DNA of 64,000 bases from Candidatus Pseudobacter hemicellulosilyticus. Its GTDB lineage: Bacteria > Bacteroidota > Bacteroidia > Chitinophagales > Chitinophagaceae. A program made the position numbers and the translations under genes. This document shows positions 44,088 through 52,722 of this stretch, in pieces (the stretch's first letter is position 1; each line of letters begins with the position of its first letter). The notes under the pieces are model-generated. The model was not told the origin of the DNA. It saw nothing but the letters and a program-made list of their open reading frames with translations, and ran no database searches. The stretch is from contig CP119311.1 in NCBI GenBank assembly GCA_029202545.1, forward strand, positions 1,736,001-1,800,000. The letters run 5' to 3'.

Positions 44088-46178
44088 ATGTCACAGGACG
44101 AGTCAAGACAGAACGACCGCAATTTCCCCCGGTTACGCCCCAGGGACGATGGCAATGGACAACGAAAAGGCCCCAAATTCAATATTTACTGGGTATGGGC
44201 AATTATTTTTGCCGTACTCGTTGGCTTTCAGCTGTTCGGCTCTTTTACCCCAGATGCCAAAAAGATCAATAACCTGGAGTTCTACCAGATGCTTCAGAAA
44301 GGTGATATTGACCATCTGACCATTGTAACCAATAAGAATCTTGTACGGGTGTATCTCAAAAATGACAGCACCGCCAAGTACAAGGATAAACTGGGTAAGA
44401 ATTACAGCGCATCCAAGAACGACAAAGCGCCGCATTTCGAATTCTCCGTGGTAAAAGCCGAAGAATTTGAGAAGAACCTGGAAGAGTTCTATGATAAACA
44501 CCCCGAAGTATCCCGGATCGCCTTCAACCCGGTCCAGGAAGGTGAATGGTTCGGCGGCCTGGTCCAGTTCCTCCTGCCCCTGATCGTGATCATCCTTATC
44601 TGGGTGATGCTGATGCGGAAAATGGGCGGTGGCGCCGGCGGCGGCAGTGGCCCCGGTGGTATCTTCAATATCGGTAAATCCCGGGCTACCCTCTTTGATA
44701 AAGGCACCAAGGTCAATATCACTTTTGCGGATGTGGCCGGCCTGGACGAAGCCAAGGTGGAAGTGATGGAGATCGTTGATTTCCTGAAGAATCCCAAAAA
44801 ATATACCTCACTCGGTGGTAAAATTCCCAAAGGCGCCCTGCTGGTAGGCCCTCCCGGTACCGGTAAGACCCTCCTGGCCAAAGCTATGGCCGGCGAAGCC
44901 CAGGTGCCCTTCTTCTCCATGAGCGGCTCCGATTTCGTTGAGTTGTTTGTTGGGGTAGGCGCCAGCCGTGTACGTGACCTGTTCAAACAGGCCCGCGAAA
45001 AAGCACCCTGTATCATTTTCATTGATGAAATAGACGCCATCGGCCGCGCCCGTGGTAAGAACGCCATCATGAGCAATGACGAGCGCGAAAGCACCCTCAA
45101 CCAATTGCTGGTGGAAATGGATGGTTTCAGTGGTGAAAGCGGTATCATTGTACTGGCCGCCACCAACCGGCCCGATGTACTGGACAGCGCCCTGCTCCGC
45201 CCGGGCCGCTTTGACCGCCAGATATCTATCGATAAACCGGACCTGAAAGGACGGGAGCATATCTTCAAAGTACATCTGAAGCCCATCAAGATCTCCGAAA
45301 GAGTAGATATTCATAAGCTGGCCGAGCAAACCCCCGGGTTCGCTGGTGCTGATATTGCCAATATCTGTAACGAAGCTGCCCTGATAGCCGCCCGTAAAGG
45401 CAAGCAGTCAGTGGAAATGGAAGATTTCCAGGATGCAGTAGACCGTGTGATCGGTGGCCTGGAGAAAAAGAACAAGATCATCTCCCCCGATGAAAAGAAG
45501 ATCATAGCCTACCATGAAGCCGGTCACGCCATCTGCGGCTGGTTCCTGGAACATGCTTATCCCCTCCTGAAAGTGACTATCGTTCCCAGGGGAGTGGCAG
45601 CATTGGGTTATGCTCAATACACACCGAAAGAACAATACCTCTACAACACGGATCAGCTGATGGACCAGATCTGCATGACGCTGGGCGGCCGGGCCAGTGA
45701 GGACATTTTCTTCGGTAAGATCTCTACCGGTGCGCAGAACGACCTGCAGCAGGTGACCAAGATCGCCTATTCCATGATCACCGTTTACGGTATGAATGAG
45801 AAAGTAGGTAATGTCAGCTTCTACGATCCTTCTGCTGAGAACTCTTTCACGAAGCCTTATTCAGAAGAGACTTCCAAGCTGATTGATGAGGAAGTCCGCA
45901 AACTGATAGAAGATGCTTACGTGAAGACCAAGCAACTGCTGGCCGAAAAACGTACCCAGGTAGAAACGCTGGCTGAGTCCCTGCTGGAAAAGGAAGTACT
46001 GTTCCAGAGTGATGTGGAAAACCTGATCGGTAAGCGTCCCTATGGAGAAAAGAAAATGCTGGATGTAGATGGCAACCCCGACCATGGCGCCGAAAGTGGC
46101 ACCATCAGTGAAGGAGTGCCACCTTATGACAGCAACGTTACCAATCACCCCGTACAATCTGCTGAAAAGGAAAGCTAA
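44088..46178 (+). CDS. ftsH: ATP-dependent zinc metalloprotease FtsH
   Basis: This 696-residue membrane protease extracts and degrades membrane and regulatory proteins. It has two helices (about 30-50 and 150-170) around a periplasmic domain, an AAA module with Walker A GPPGTGKT and Walker B IIFIDEIDA, the second region of homology (LLRPGRFDRQI), and the zinc site HEAGH. The last 35 residues are a variable Gly/Ser tail. The lutC-like gene follows by 7 nt. Confidence 0.97.
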   Translation: MSQDESRQNDRNFPRLRPRDDGNGQRKGPKFNIYWVWAIIFAVLVGFQLFGSFTPDAKKINNLEFYQMLQKGDIDHLTIVTNKNLVRVYLKNDSTAKYKDKLGKNYSASKNDKAPHFEFSVVKAEEFEKNLEEFYDKHPEVSRIAFNPVQEGEWFGGLVQFLLPLIVIILIWVMLMRKMGGGAGGGSGPGGIFNIGKSRATLFDKGTKVNITFADVAGLDEAKVEVMEIVDFLKNPKKYTSLGGKIPKGALLVGPPGTGKTLLAKAMAGEAQVPFFSMSGSDFVELFVGVGASRVRDLFKQAREKAPCIIFIDEIDAIGRARGKNAIMSNDERESTLNQLLVEMDGFSGESGIIVLAATNRPDVLDSALLRPGRFDRQISIDKPDLKGREHIFKVHLKPIKISERVDIHKLAEQTPGFAGADIANICNEAALIAARKGKQSVEMEDFQDAVDRVIGGLEKKNKIISPDEKKIIAYHEAGHAICGWFLEHAYPLLKVTIVPRGVAALGYAQYTPKEQYLYNTDQLMDQICMTLGGRASEDIFFGKISTGAQNDLQQVTKIAYSMITVYGMNEKVGNVSFYDPSAENSFTKPYSEETSKLIDEEVRKLIEDAYVKTKQLLAEKRTQVETLAESLLEKEVLFQSDVENLIGKRPYGEKKMLDVDGNPDHGAESGTISEGVPPYDSNVTNHPVQSAEKES

Positions 46179-46185
46179 GCCGATC

Positions 46186-46818
46186 ATGATCTCTCCTTCA
46201 AAAGAAAATATTCTCAAAAAAATAAGAAAGGCGTTGACTCAGTCAACGCCTCTTCCTTTTCCGCAAAGCGAAGGCAATAGTTCTGTTTTTCAACCCTCCC
46301 AACAGGAGCTGGAAGTTGAGTTTGCCGAGCAGTTCACCAGGCTGCAGGGCAAATTTGTGTTCTGCGCAAATTATGCAGAACTGGTGCTGCAATTGCAAAA
46401 TCTGCTGGTACACAACAAATGGGAGAAAGCACTCTGCCAGGAAGAAGGCCTGATGGCTACCCTGGCCGCCAATGGCTATGGCCAGCCCTGGCACCCCGTA
46501 CTGTCTACCTGCGATGTAGCCATTACTTCCTGCGATTACCTGGTGGCCCGCACGGGCTCCGTAGTACTGAGTTCCGGCAGTGAAAGCGGCCGCACTACCA
46601 GCGTTTATGCGCCTGTGCATATCTGTATTGCTACCTCCAGCCAGCTGGTGTACGATATTAAGGACGCCCTGCAGGGCATGCGTGAAAAATACGGATCGGA
46701 ACTGCCCTCACAGATCAGTTTTGCTACCGGCCCCAGCCGCACGGCTGATATCGAAAAAACGCTGGTGGTGGGCATTCACGGTCCCGGTGAGGCGTATGTG
46801 TTCCTCGTAGATCAGTAA
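46186..46818 (+). CDS. LutC-like LUD domain protein
   Basis: The start at 46186 (MISPSKENILKKI) is chosen because the in-frame ATG at 46069 lies inside ftsH. The 210-residue protein has the LUD fold of LutC: CDVAITSCDYLVARTGSVVLSSGSESGR and TGPSRTADIEKTLVVGIHGP. LutC is the third member of the lactate oxidase complex, while lutB is 22 kb away. In many Bacteroidota this gene is next to ftsH. Confidence 0.9.
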   Translation: MISPSKENILKKIRKALTQSTPLPFPQSEGNSSVFQPSQQELEVEFAEQFTRLQGKFVFCANYAELVLQLQNLLVHNKWEKALCQEEGLMATLAANGYGQPWHPVLSTCDVAITSCDYLVARTGSVVLSSGSESGRTTSVYAPVHICIATSSQLVYDIKDALQGMREKYGSELPSQISFATGPSRTADIEKTLVVGIHGPGEAYVFLVDQ

Positions 46819-46848
46819 GAATAGCGGATTTAGCCTATCTTTATGGAA

Positions 46849-46856
46849 TAGCTTTG
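46849..46856 (+). promoter_or_regulatory. -7 box TAGCTTTG almost touching a start codon
   Basis: This is an exact TAnnTTTG match with only four bases before the ATG at 46861, so an RNA from it would be nearly leaderless. No -33 TTTG is visible. Confidence 0.4.
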
Positions 46857-46860
46857 TCAT

Positions 46861-47283
46861 ATGAAATCCGGTATTTCCGATCTATTCGTTTACGGGTCCT
46901 TGCTCAGTGGGTTCAATCACCCGGCACACTTATTTGTCAGCAGGTATTTTACCCTTACCGGCCAGGGCCGGGTACAGGGAAAGTTGTATGACCTGGATGA
47001 ATATCCCGGTGCAGTGCCTGCCGGAGAAAACTTTTTTATTGAGGGAGAATTGTACCACGTGAACCATGCAGATGAATTTTCCTATGCCATCCGTCAGCTG
47101 GACGATTATGAAGGCTTACTGGTAGAAGCGCCAGAAACACCACTGTTCAGGCGCGAAGCTGCAGCCGTTCTCTGTAACGGCGTCAGTACCATGGCCTGGA
47201 TCTACTGGTACAACCTGCCGGTTGAAGGCAGACCCCTGATCCCCGCTGGTGAACTGCTGTCCTATTGGAAAAGCAAGGCCTGA
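46861..47283 (+). CDS. Gamma-glutamylcyclotransferase-like protein
   Basis: This 140-residue protein has the AIG2/GGCT fold: the substrate loop LFVYGSLLSG near residue 8-17, and a conserved acidic residue in IRQLDDYEG (about 79-87) that fits the catalytic glutamate. The family cyclises gamma-glutamyl groups; its substrate here is unknown. It is followed closely by lpxH. Confidence 0.9.
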   Translation: MKSGISDLFVYGSLLSGFNHPAHLFVSRYFTLTGQGRVQGKLYDLDEYPGAVPAGENFFIEGELYHVNHADEFSYAIRQLDDYEGLLVEAPETPLFRREAAAVLCNGVSTMAWIYWYNLPVEGRPLIPAGELLSYWKSKA

Positions 47284-47309
47284 TAAACACCAAACCGTTC
47301 CCATTTCAA

Positions 47310-48101
47310 ATGCAGCTACCTCCAGATAAAAAGATCTATTTTCTTTCTGATTTTCACCTGGGCGCTCCCGATGCGGCCAATAGCCTGGTGCGTGAAAAAA
47401 AACTGGTGACTTTTTTTGAAGAGATCCGTAAAGATGCCGCAGTCATTTTCATTGTGGGCGACCTGTTCGATTTCTGGTACGAATACCGGAAAGTAGTGCC
47501 CAAGGGGTATGTACGCCTGCTCGGTAAACTGGCTGAACTCACCGATGCCGGTATCCCCATCCATTTTTTTGTTGGGAACCATGATATGTGGATGAACGAT
47601 TATTTTCAGCAGGAACTGAATATCCCCGTGTATTTTGAACCAAAGGAATTTACTTTCAACGGCAAAGAATTCCTGATAGGACATGGTGATGGGCTGGGAC
47701 CCGGCGACCATGGCTACAAATTCCTGAAGAAAGTATTCCGCAACCCGGTCTGCCAGTGGCTCTTTGGCGTTCTCCCGCCCTATGTCGGGATGGGCATCGC
47801 CAATTATTCCAGCCGCAGAAGCCGCGCTGTTACCGGCCAGATAGATGAGCAGTTCTTTGGGGAAGAAGGAGAATGGCTGATCACTTATTGCAAGGAAGCA
47901 CTGCAGCAAAAACACTACGATTACCTGATCTTCGGCCATCGTCACCTGCCCATTGATTTTGCGCTCAACGGTGGTAAAAGCAGGTATATCAACCTGGGCG
48001 ACTGGATCCGTTATTATACTTATGCCGTATTTGACGGGCAATCCCTGACCCTGCAATCGCGTTATCCTGAACTGGAGAATAAAATCATCCGCCAGCCATG
48101 A
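47310..48101 (+). CDS. lpxH: UDP-2,3-diacylglucosamine diphosphatase LpxH
   Basis: This 263-residue metallophosphoesterase (start ATG at 47310; an upstream ATG at 47265 overlaps the previous gene) removes UMP in lipid A synthesis. The five metal motifs are visible: DFHLG, GDLFD, GNHD, GHGDG and GHRH. It is peripheral to the inner membrane. The next gene overlaps by ATGA. Confidence 0.92.
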   Translation: MQLPPDKKIYFLSDFHLGAPDAANSLVREKKLVTFFEEIRKDAAVIFIVGDLFDFWYEYRKVVPKGYVRLLGKLAELTDAGIPIHFFVGNHDMWMNDYFQQELNIPVYFEPKEFTFNGKEFLIGHGDGLGPGDHGYKFLKKVFRNPVCQWLFGVLPPYVGMGIANYSSRRSRAVTGQIDEQFFGEEGEWLITYCKEALQQKHYDYLIFGHRHLPIDFALNGGKSRYINLGDWIRYYTYAVFDGQSLTLQSRYPELENKIIRQP

Positions 48102-48910
48102 TCCTGCGCTACCTGTTATGTTGTTTGCTCTGCTGCCCCGGACTGGTATCCCTGGGGCAGACGGACTCCGTTTTCCACCTGGAAAAAACTTTCCCGGGCG
48201 CCTTCACGGATTTTACAGTTGACAATATCGGGAACCTGTATGTGGTGAACCAGTCAGGCCAGCTGAAGAAAATGAGCCCCCAGGGTGATTCCCTGGCCGT
48301 GTTCAACAATGTCCGGCAATACGGTAAACTGCATTTTATTGACGCCACCAATCCCCTTAAAGTGTTATTGCATTTCCGGGATTTCGGCACCATCGTTGTC
48401 CTGGACCGGTTGCTTAATACCCGCACCACTATTGATCTTCGCCGGCAGCAGTTATTCCAGGTAAAGGCCATCGGCCAGTCTTATGATAACAATATCTGGC
48501 TCTTTGACGAGCTGGAAAGCAAATTGAAAAAAATAGGGGAAGATGGAAAAGTGATTGATCAGTCGGCTGATTTCCGACAGCTCTTCGATTCTATGCCCTC
48601 ACCCTCTTTTATAGTGGACCAGCACAAACAGGTATACCTGTATGATACGCTGAAAGGCGTATACCTGTTCGATTATTATGGTGCTTTCCGGAATCGTATC
48701 CAGCTGAAGGGCTGGACAGATTTTTCGGTGGTAGGCAATGCGCTCTATGGAAGGGATGCCGGTAACCTGTATAAATATGAACCCGGTTCACTCAACCTGC
48801 AGCAATACGCTATCCCTGCTTTTATGCGGGATGCCCGTAAAATAAAGATCACGCCCGGCTTCCTGTACCTGTTGCATGAAGCAGGGCTGGATGTATATTC
48901 CTACCGCTGA
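48098..48910 (+). CDS. Secreted beta-propeller-like protein, unknown
   Basis: This 270-residue protein has a signal peptide (ends VSLGQ) with cysteines near residues 8-13. The rest is alternating beta-strands (FTDFTVDNIGNLYVVNQSG, DNNIWLFDELESKLKKIG, VYLYDTLKGVYLFDY) of the kind seen in six-bladed propellers. No named family or catalytic residue is recognised. It is translationally coupled to lpxH. Confidence 0.75.
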   Translation: MILRYLLCCLLCCPGLVSLGQTDSVFHLEKTFPGAFTDFTVDNIGNLYVVNQSGQLKKMSPQGDSLAVFNNVRQYGKLHFIDATNPLKVLLHFRDFGTIVVLDRLLNTRTTIDLRRQQLFQVKAIGQSYDNNIWLFDELESKLKKIGEDGKVIDQSADFRQLFDSMPSPSFIVDQHKQVYLYDTLKGVYLFDYYGAFRNRIQLKGWTDFSVVGNALYGRDAGNLYKYEPGSLNLQQYAIPAFMRDARKIKITPGFLYLLHEAGLDVYSYR

Positions 48911-48927
48911 AACTAAACACTAACCTG

Positions 48928-48935
48928 TAACTTTG
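48928..48935 (+). promoter_or_regulatory. -7 box TAACTTTG of the MscS-type gene
   Basis: This is an exact TAnnTTTG match 25 nt before the ATG at 48961; no TTTG at -33 was seen. Confidence 0.45.
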
Positions 48936-48960
48936 TTGGATCCGTTAATCATAGTCTGGC

Positions 48961-50043
48961 ATGAATAGAATCCTGGATATAGTCATCCTCGATAATACGA
49001 TCAGGAGTTATTTATTGGTAGCAGGGACCATCCTGCTGGTGCTGTTCATTAAGCGGCTGGTATCAAGATATGTGGCCGGTCTGCTGTTCCGGGTGGTCAG
49101 CAAATTAGCCCGGGGTGTGGACAAACGTTCTTTTGTTGACCTTGTGGTATCACCGCTGGAAACCTTCATCCTGCTGGTGGTCAGTGTCATCAGCCTGGAT
49201 AAGCTGTATTACCCGTCTATCCTTAAATTCAGGATCTACAAGATCAGCCTGCCGCAGCTGATTGATGGCATCACCATCATTGTGCTGATTGTTACTTTCA
49301 TCTGGCTGTTGCTGCGTATCATTGATTTTGTGGCCATGATCCTGGCGCGGAAAGCAGAGCAGGCGCAGGACCAGAAAGAGAACCAGCTGGTTGTTTTCTT
49401 CAAGGATTTTTTCAAAGTAATGTTCGTGATCCTGGGCATCCTGATGGTGCTGAAGCTGGCCTTTCATTATCCCATCACCAACCTGATCACCGCCCTTAGT
49501 ATCGGTGGAGCGGCCATTGCGCTGGCCACCCGCGAGAGCCTGGAGAACCTGATCGCTTCCTTCATTATTTTTATTGATAAGCCCTTTATGCTGGGCGACC
49601 TGGTCAAAGTACAGACTATCACCGGAACGGTAGAAAAGATCGGGCTGCGCAGCACGCGTATCCGCACCGATCAGAAAACCTATGTGACCATTCCCAACAA
49701 ACAAATGGTGGACAGCATCATGGATAATCTTTCCCTGCGCACCCAACGCCGTGCTTTCACACAGCTGGAGCTGGGGGCGGAAACATCCCGTGAATCCCTG
49801 GACCAGTTGGTGCTGGCCATTCAGCGGGAGCTGGCCCTGCGGAACGACAAAGTAGAGAACTCCACAGTCTTTGTGGCCGATATTGTGAAGAACACCATTG
49901 TGGTGACGGTGGAATTTTTTACTGCGCCGATCCCTATGGCCGACTTCAACGCCCTGCGCCAGGATATGAACCTGACCATACTCAGCCTGCTGGGTGAGTG
50001 GAAGATCAGGCTGGCCGCCAAGGACGATAATCCCCCGGGGTAG
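48961..50043 (+). CDS. MscS-type mechanosensitive channel
   Basis: This 360-residue protein has several N-terminal helices (about 15-170) and the pore/beta-domain signature of the MscS family: ALSIGGAAIALATRESLENLIASFIIFIDKPF and LGDLVKVQTITGTVEKIGLRSTRIRT. It opens under membrane tension to release solutes during down-shock. It converges on the thioredoxin-like gene. Confidence 0.93.
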   Translation: MNRILDIVILDNTIRSYLLVAGTILLVLFIKRLVSRYVAGLLFRVVSKLARGVDKRSFVDLVVSPLETFILLVVSVISLDKLYYPSILKFRIYKISLPQLIDGITIIVLIVTFIWLLLRIIDFVAMILARKAEQAQDQKENQLVVFFKDFFKVMFVILGILMVLKLAFHYPITNLITALSIGGAAIALATRESLENLIASFIIFIDKPFMLGDLVKVQTITGTVEKIGLRSTRIRTDQKTYVTIPNKQMVDSIMDNLSLRTQRRAFTQLELGAETSRESLDQLVLAIQRELALRNDKVENSTVFVADIVKNTIVVTVEFFTAPIPMADFNALRQDMNLTILSLLGEWKIRLAAKDDNPPG

Positions 50044-50046
50044 GAT

Positions 50047-50559
50047 CTACTTGATGCTGTTTACAATTTCTCCCAATTCTTTATCCCATTGACCGGTCTT
50101 CCCGTATTCAATGGTCCTGCCAATTTCCTTCCCGTCTTTCAGTACAATGATAGTGGGCACATTGGTGATGTTGAGGGCTTCGGTAAGATGTCCGAATGCT
50201 TTTTTGCTATGGTCCACGCCTACCAGCGTAACATGATCCTGCTGTATGCCTGCGGCCTCCAGGATAGAGAAGAATTTGGGTAAGATATTGCGGGTATCCC
50301 CACACCAGGTGCCGCCAAAGACCAGCCACTGGACCTGCGGGGCCTTTTCCTTGAGTGCAGTGACGGTAGCGGCGGGTGCTGTATAGCCGGCCTGGTTCTG
50401 CTGGTACCATTTGAAGGCGGTATCCTGGGCAATCAGGTCGCGGGTAATAAAGCCCTTGAGGATCTTCTGGTCGCCCTGACCAGTGACTTCATAAGTTGTT
50501 TGTGCAATGCCTTTCATGGAGAAGAGGAGGGTGAAGCATATAATGCTATAGTATTTCAT
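50047..50559 (-). CDS. Secreted thioredoxin-like protein with one active-site cysteine
   Basis: This 170-residue protein has a signal peptide (ends KGIAQ) and a thioredoxin fold (VQWLVFGGTWCGDTRNILPKF, then NVPTIIVLKDGKEIGR with the cis-proline). The active site reads WCGDT, so the second cysteine of CxxC is replaced. It should not do classical dithiol exchange and may act as a monothiol reductase or chaperone. Its closest relatives are the WCGDS-type thioredoxin-family proteins of Bacteroidota. Confidence 0.88.
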   Translation of the reverse strand: MKYYSIICFTLLFSMKGIAQTTYEVTGQGDQKILKGFITRDLIAQDTAFKWYQQNQAGYTAPAATVTALKEKAPQVQWLVFGGTWCGDTRNILPKFFSILEAAGIQQDHVTLVGVDHSKKAFGHLTEALNITNVPTIIVLKDGKEIGRTIEYGKTGQWDKELGEIVNSIK

Positions 50560-50880
50560 GTGTGCCTGGTTTGGTCCTGAAAAATAAACAATAGTAGATT
50601 AGTCTACAAAATTAGCAGAATTATCGGGATTTACATGCAGGGAGAACTTTGAAAGCAGTTGGACGCTCTCGGCGGCATCGGACAGCTGACAACTGGTTGT
50701 TGATGTACCGGGCTGTAAATAGTCGGTGTAAGTCAGCGGCTGGAAGAGCTATTGTCGATGGTGGATGCAGGTGTACTGTCAATGCCTGCTGAAGGCTTTT
50801 CCGGTGATGGGCTGGGGACTGCCGCTCGCCTCCGGCGAGTGGCTCCTATTGTGTAGCCTCCGGCAACCGGCAGATTATGA
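50560..50880. other. 321-bp gap with a diverged repeat
   Basis: No gene is supported. The right part has the palindrome CTCGCC/GGCGAG (50825-50830, 50834-50839) and an element also found at 60485-60530. Confidence 0.55.
50819..50864 (-). repeat. GCCGGAGGC dispersed element, copy 1
   Basis: Read on the minus strand, 33 of 46 positions match 60485-60530 (+) without gaps, including the nine-base core GCCGGAGGC and a second near-palindromic half (TCGCCGGAGGCGA). It could act as a hairpin after the MerR gene. Confidence 0.5.
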
Positions 50881-52371
50881 TTACCCGAGAGAAGCCTTGA
50901 TCTCCAGGAGGAAGCTGCGTATATCCTGTAAGGACTGGATCATTGTAAATTGTTCGCGGGCCTGTTTGTTCTTTTTGAGGAAATCCTTGGCGCCTTCGAT
51001 GGTGAGCTTGCGGCGGCGCAGCAGGTCGTGGATCAGCTCCAGGTTGCGGATATCCACGGGCCGGAAATGGCGATCGCCCTTGCGGTTCTTGCGGGGCTGG
51101 ATGATATCAAACTCATTTTCCCAGAAGCGCAGCAGTGACTGGTTCACCCCAAACATAGTGGCTACTTCGCCAATGGAATAGTATTGCCGTTGGAAAAGTG
51201 TTTCATCCGGAGGGATATTGACATTGTCTATCTCGGCGTCCAGTGCTTTGAGGGATTTGCGGCCGCGGGTAGATTTTTTCTCCGGCAACCGGTTGCCGGG
51301 ACGGACAGCGGACTCCGGCGCTTCAGCCAGGACAGGCTCGGGCTGTGCCATGGCCAGTTGGTCCTTAGGAGAAGTTTCCCATTCCTCCGCCATAGGTTCG
51401 TCCAAAATTTCTTCTTCTCCATTCCCCAGTTCATGCAGGGCTGCCGCTCCTACGGATCTTTCCTGCGCAGGCAGCATCTCTGCAACGATGGCGGGTTGTG
51501 CAGGTTTCTCAGGAACGTGTTCTTTGATGGCCTGTTCCTCCTGGCTTTGCGCTTTAGGTTCCTGCTCCAGGCGGGGATCGGTCAATGCTTCAGCCGGCTT
51601 GCTGTCCTCTATTGCAGCGGCAGTGGTATCGGGTAATACGATATGGGCGGCAGGAGGACGGAGCGTGGCTGGCTGAACAGCAGCTTTGGGTTGTTCCTCT
51701 ATGATGCGGGGAACAACCAGTTTATGAACAAGCGGATTGTCTGATTTTTTAGCAATAGTGGTATTGGGCAATACCACATGGGCTGTGGAAGGGCGCACCG
51801 CTACTACCCGGGCAGTTGGCTTTGGCTCTTCGGTTGCCAGCCGGGGATCAATGAGCGCTTCCTCAACGGGTACAGAAGGTTCAGCTGTTACATCCGGCTG
51901 TCTGGGTTCAGCAGGTTCAGTTACCTGGCTTGCCGGCTGCTCAGCAGGCACTGATTGCCGGGGCTCCTGGGCATTTTCCGGTGCAGCGGGTCTGGGAACC
52001 AGCATAGCGGGTTCCGATTTGTTCACGGGCTGGGCGGCAGTGGGAACAGGCTGATCAGCAATTATTATTTTGGCTGGAGCGGGTGGCAGCGTTACCGGCG
52101 TACCAAAAAGGTCCGGCTGGGCGGACAGGTTTTCTTTGGGCGTTGCCGTGATCTTCTGTTTTACACGTACCCCATATTTAGCTTCCACCTCTTTGGCGGT
52201 GGTGGCTGCAACAGGCGCTGCTGGTGCGGGCTTTTCCGGAGCGGCCTGTTTTTCAGGCATCAGGACGGAAGTAGTCTTGAGCGACTTGATCCGTACACCC
52301 ACAGCAGGCTGCTCCGGTGGATCGGCCGGCGTATCGAAAAGATTGATCTGTGAATAGGTCTTTTGCTGCAT
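50881..52371 (-). CDS. MerR-type HTH protein with long disordered N-terminal arm
   Basis: The start ATG at 52371 (MQQKTYSQINLF) is preferred to upstream ones in the gyrB intergenic region. The 496-residue protein has its MerR helix-turn-helix only at the end (about 394-465: YYSIGEVATMFGVNQSLLRFWENEF and KGDRHFRPVDIRNLELIHDLLRRRKLT). Residues 1-390 are rich in A, P, E and Q with internal duplications (RPSTAHVVLPNTT/RPPAAHIVLPDTT). Two motifs, QINLF at 8-12 and QPDLF at 85-89, fit the sliding-clamp-binding pattern. It is a probable transcription or nucleoid factor with unknown targets. It is divergent from gyrB. Confidence 0.85.
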   Translation of the reverse strand: MQQKTYSQINLFDTPADPPEQPAVGVRIKSLKTTSVLMPEKQAAPEKPAPAAPVAATTAKEVEAKYGVRVKQKITATPKENLSAQPDLFGTPVTLPPAPAKIIIADQPVPTAAQPVNKSEPAMLVPRPAAPENAQEPRQSVPAEQPASQVTEPAEPRQPDVTAEPSVPVEEALIDPRLATEEPKPTARVVAVRPSTAHVVLPNTTIAKKSDNPLVHKLVVPRIIEEQPKAAVQPATLRPPAAHIVLPDTTAAAIEDSKPAEALTDPRLEQEPKAQSQEEQAIKEHVPEKPAQPAIVAEMLPAQERSVGAAALHELGNGEEEILDEPMAEEWETSPKDQLAMAQPEPVLAEAPESAVRPGNRLPEKKSTRGRKSLKALDAEIDNVNIPPDETLFQRQYYSIGEVATMFGVNQSLLRFWENEFDIIQPRKNRKGDRHFRPVDIRNLELIHDLLRRRKLTIEGAKDFLKKNKQAREQFTMIQSLQDIRSFLLEIKASLG

Positions 52372-52668
52372 GGTGCGTACGGTAGGTCGCAGTTGGTGAA
52401 ATAACAAATATCGTGCTGTAAAAGTACAAACATTCACAGGCCAGCGAAGCAGCTTGCGGCCAGCCTTGGGATAATGTGGAAAAATATCCCGGTAACCGGT
52501 CACAAAAAGCCGGTTTTCCCTGTTCTGCGGACGTCTTTTTTAGCCTTGTACCCCGCTTTAAAACCAGTTCCTGGAAGCGTTCAAATTTGCCGGAAAATAA
52601 TCCCCAAAAAAAGACTAAAAAGGTGCATAAATAGGGCCTCGAAAAGTGCCCCAAACCCTTAATTTTCG

Positions 52669-52676
52669 TACATTTG
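52669..52676 (+). promoter_or_regulatory. -7 box TACATTTG of gyrB
   Basis: This is an exact TAnnTTTG match 46 nt before the gyrB ATG. The -33 region has no TTTG. Confidence 0.5.
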
Positions 52677-52722
52677 CGGGAATCAACATTTTTAAACTGC
52701 AGATTCATTTTCAGACGACTTT

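Noticed and set aside
52372..52503. Upstream start at 52503 for the MerR-type gene
   Set aside because: The extra 44 residues have no family character and cover the likely promoter region opposite gyrB; ATG at 52371 is preferred.
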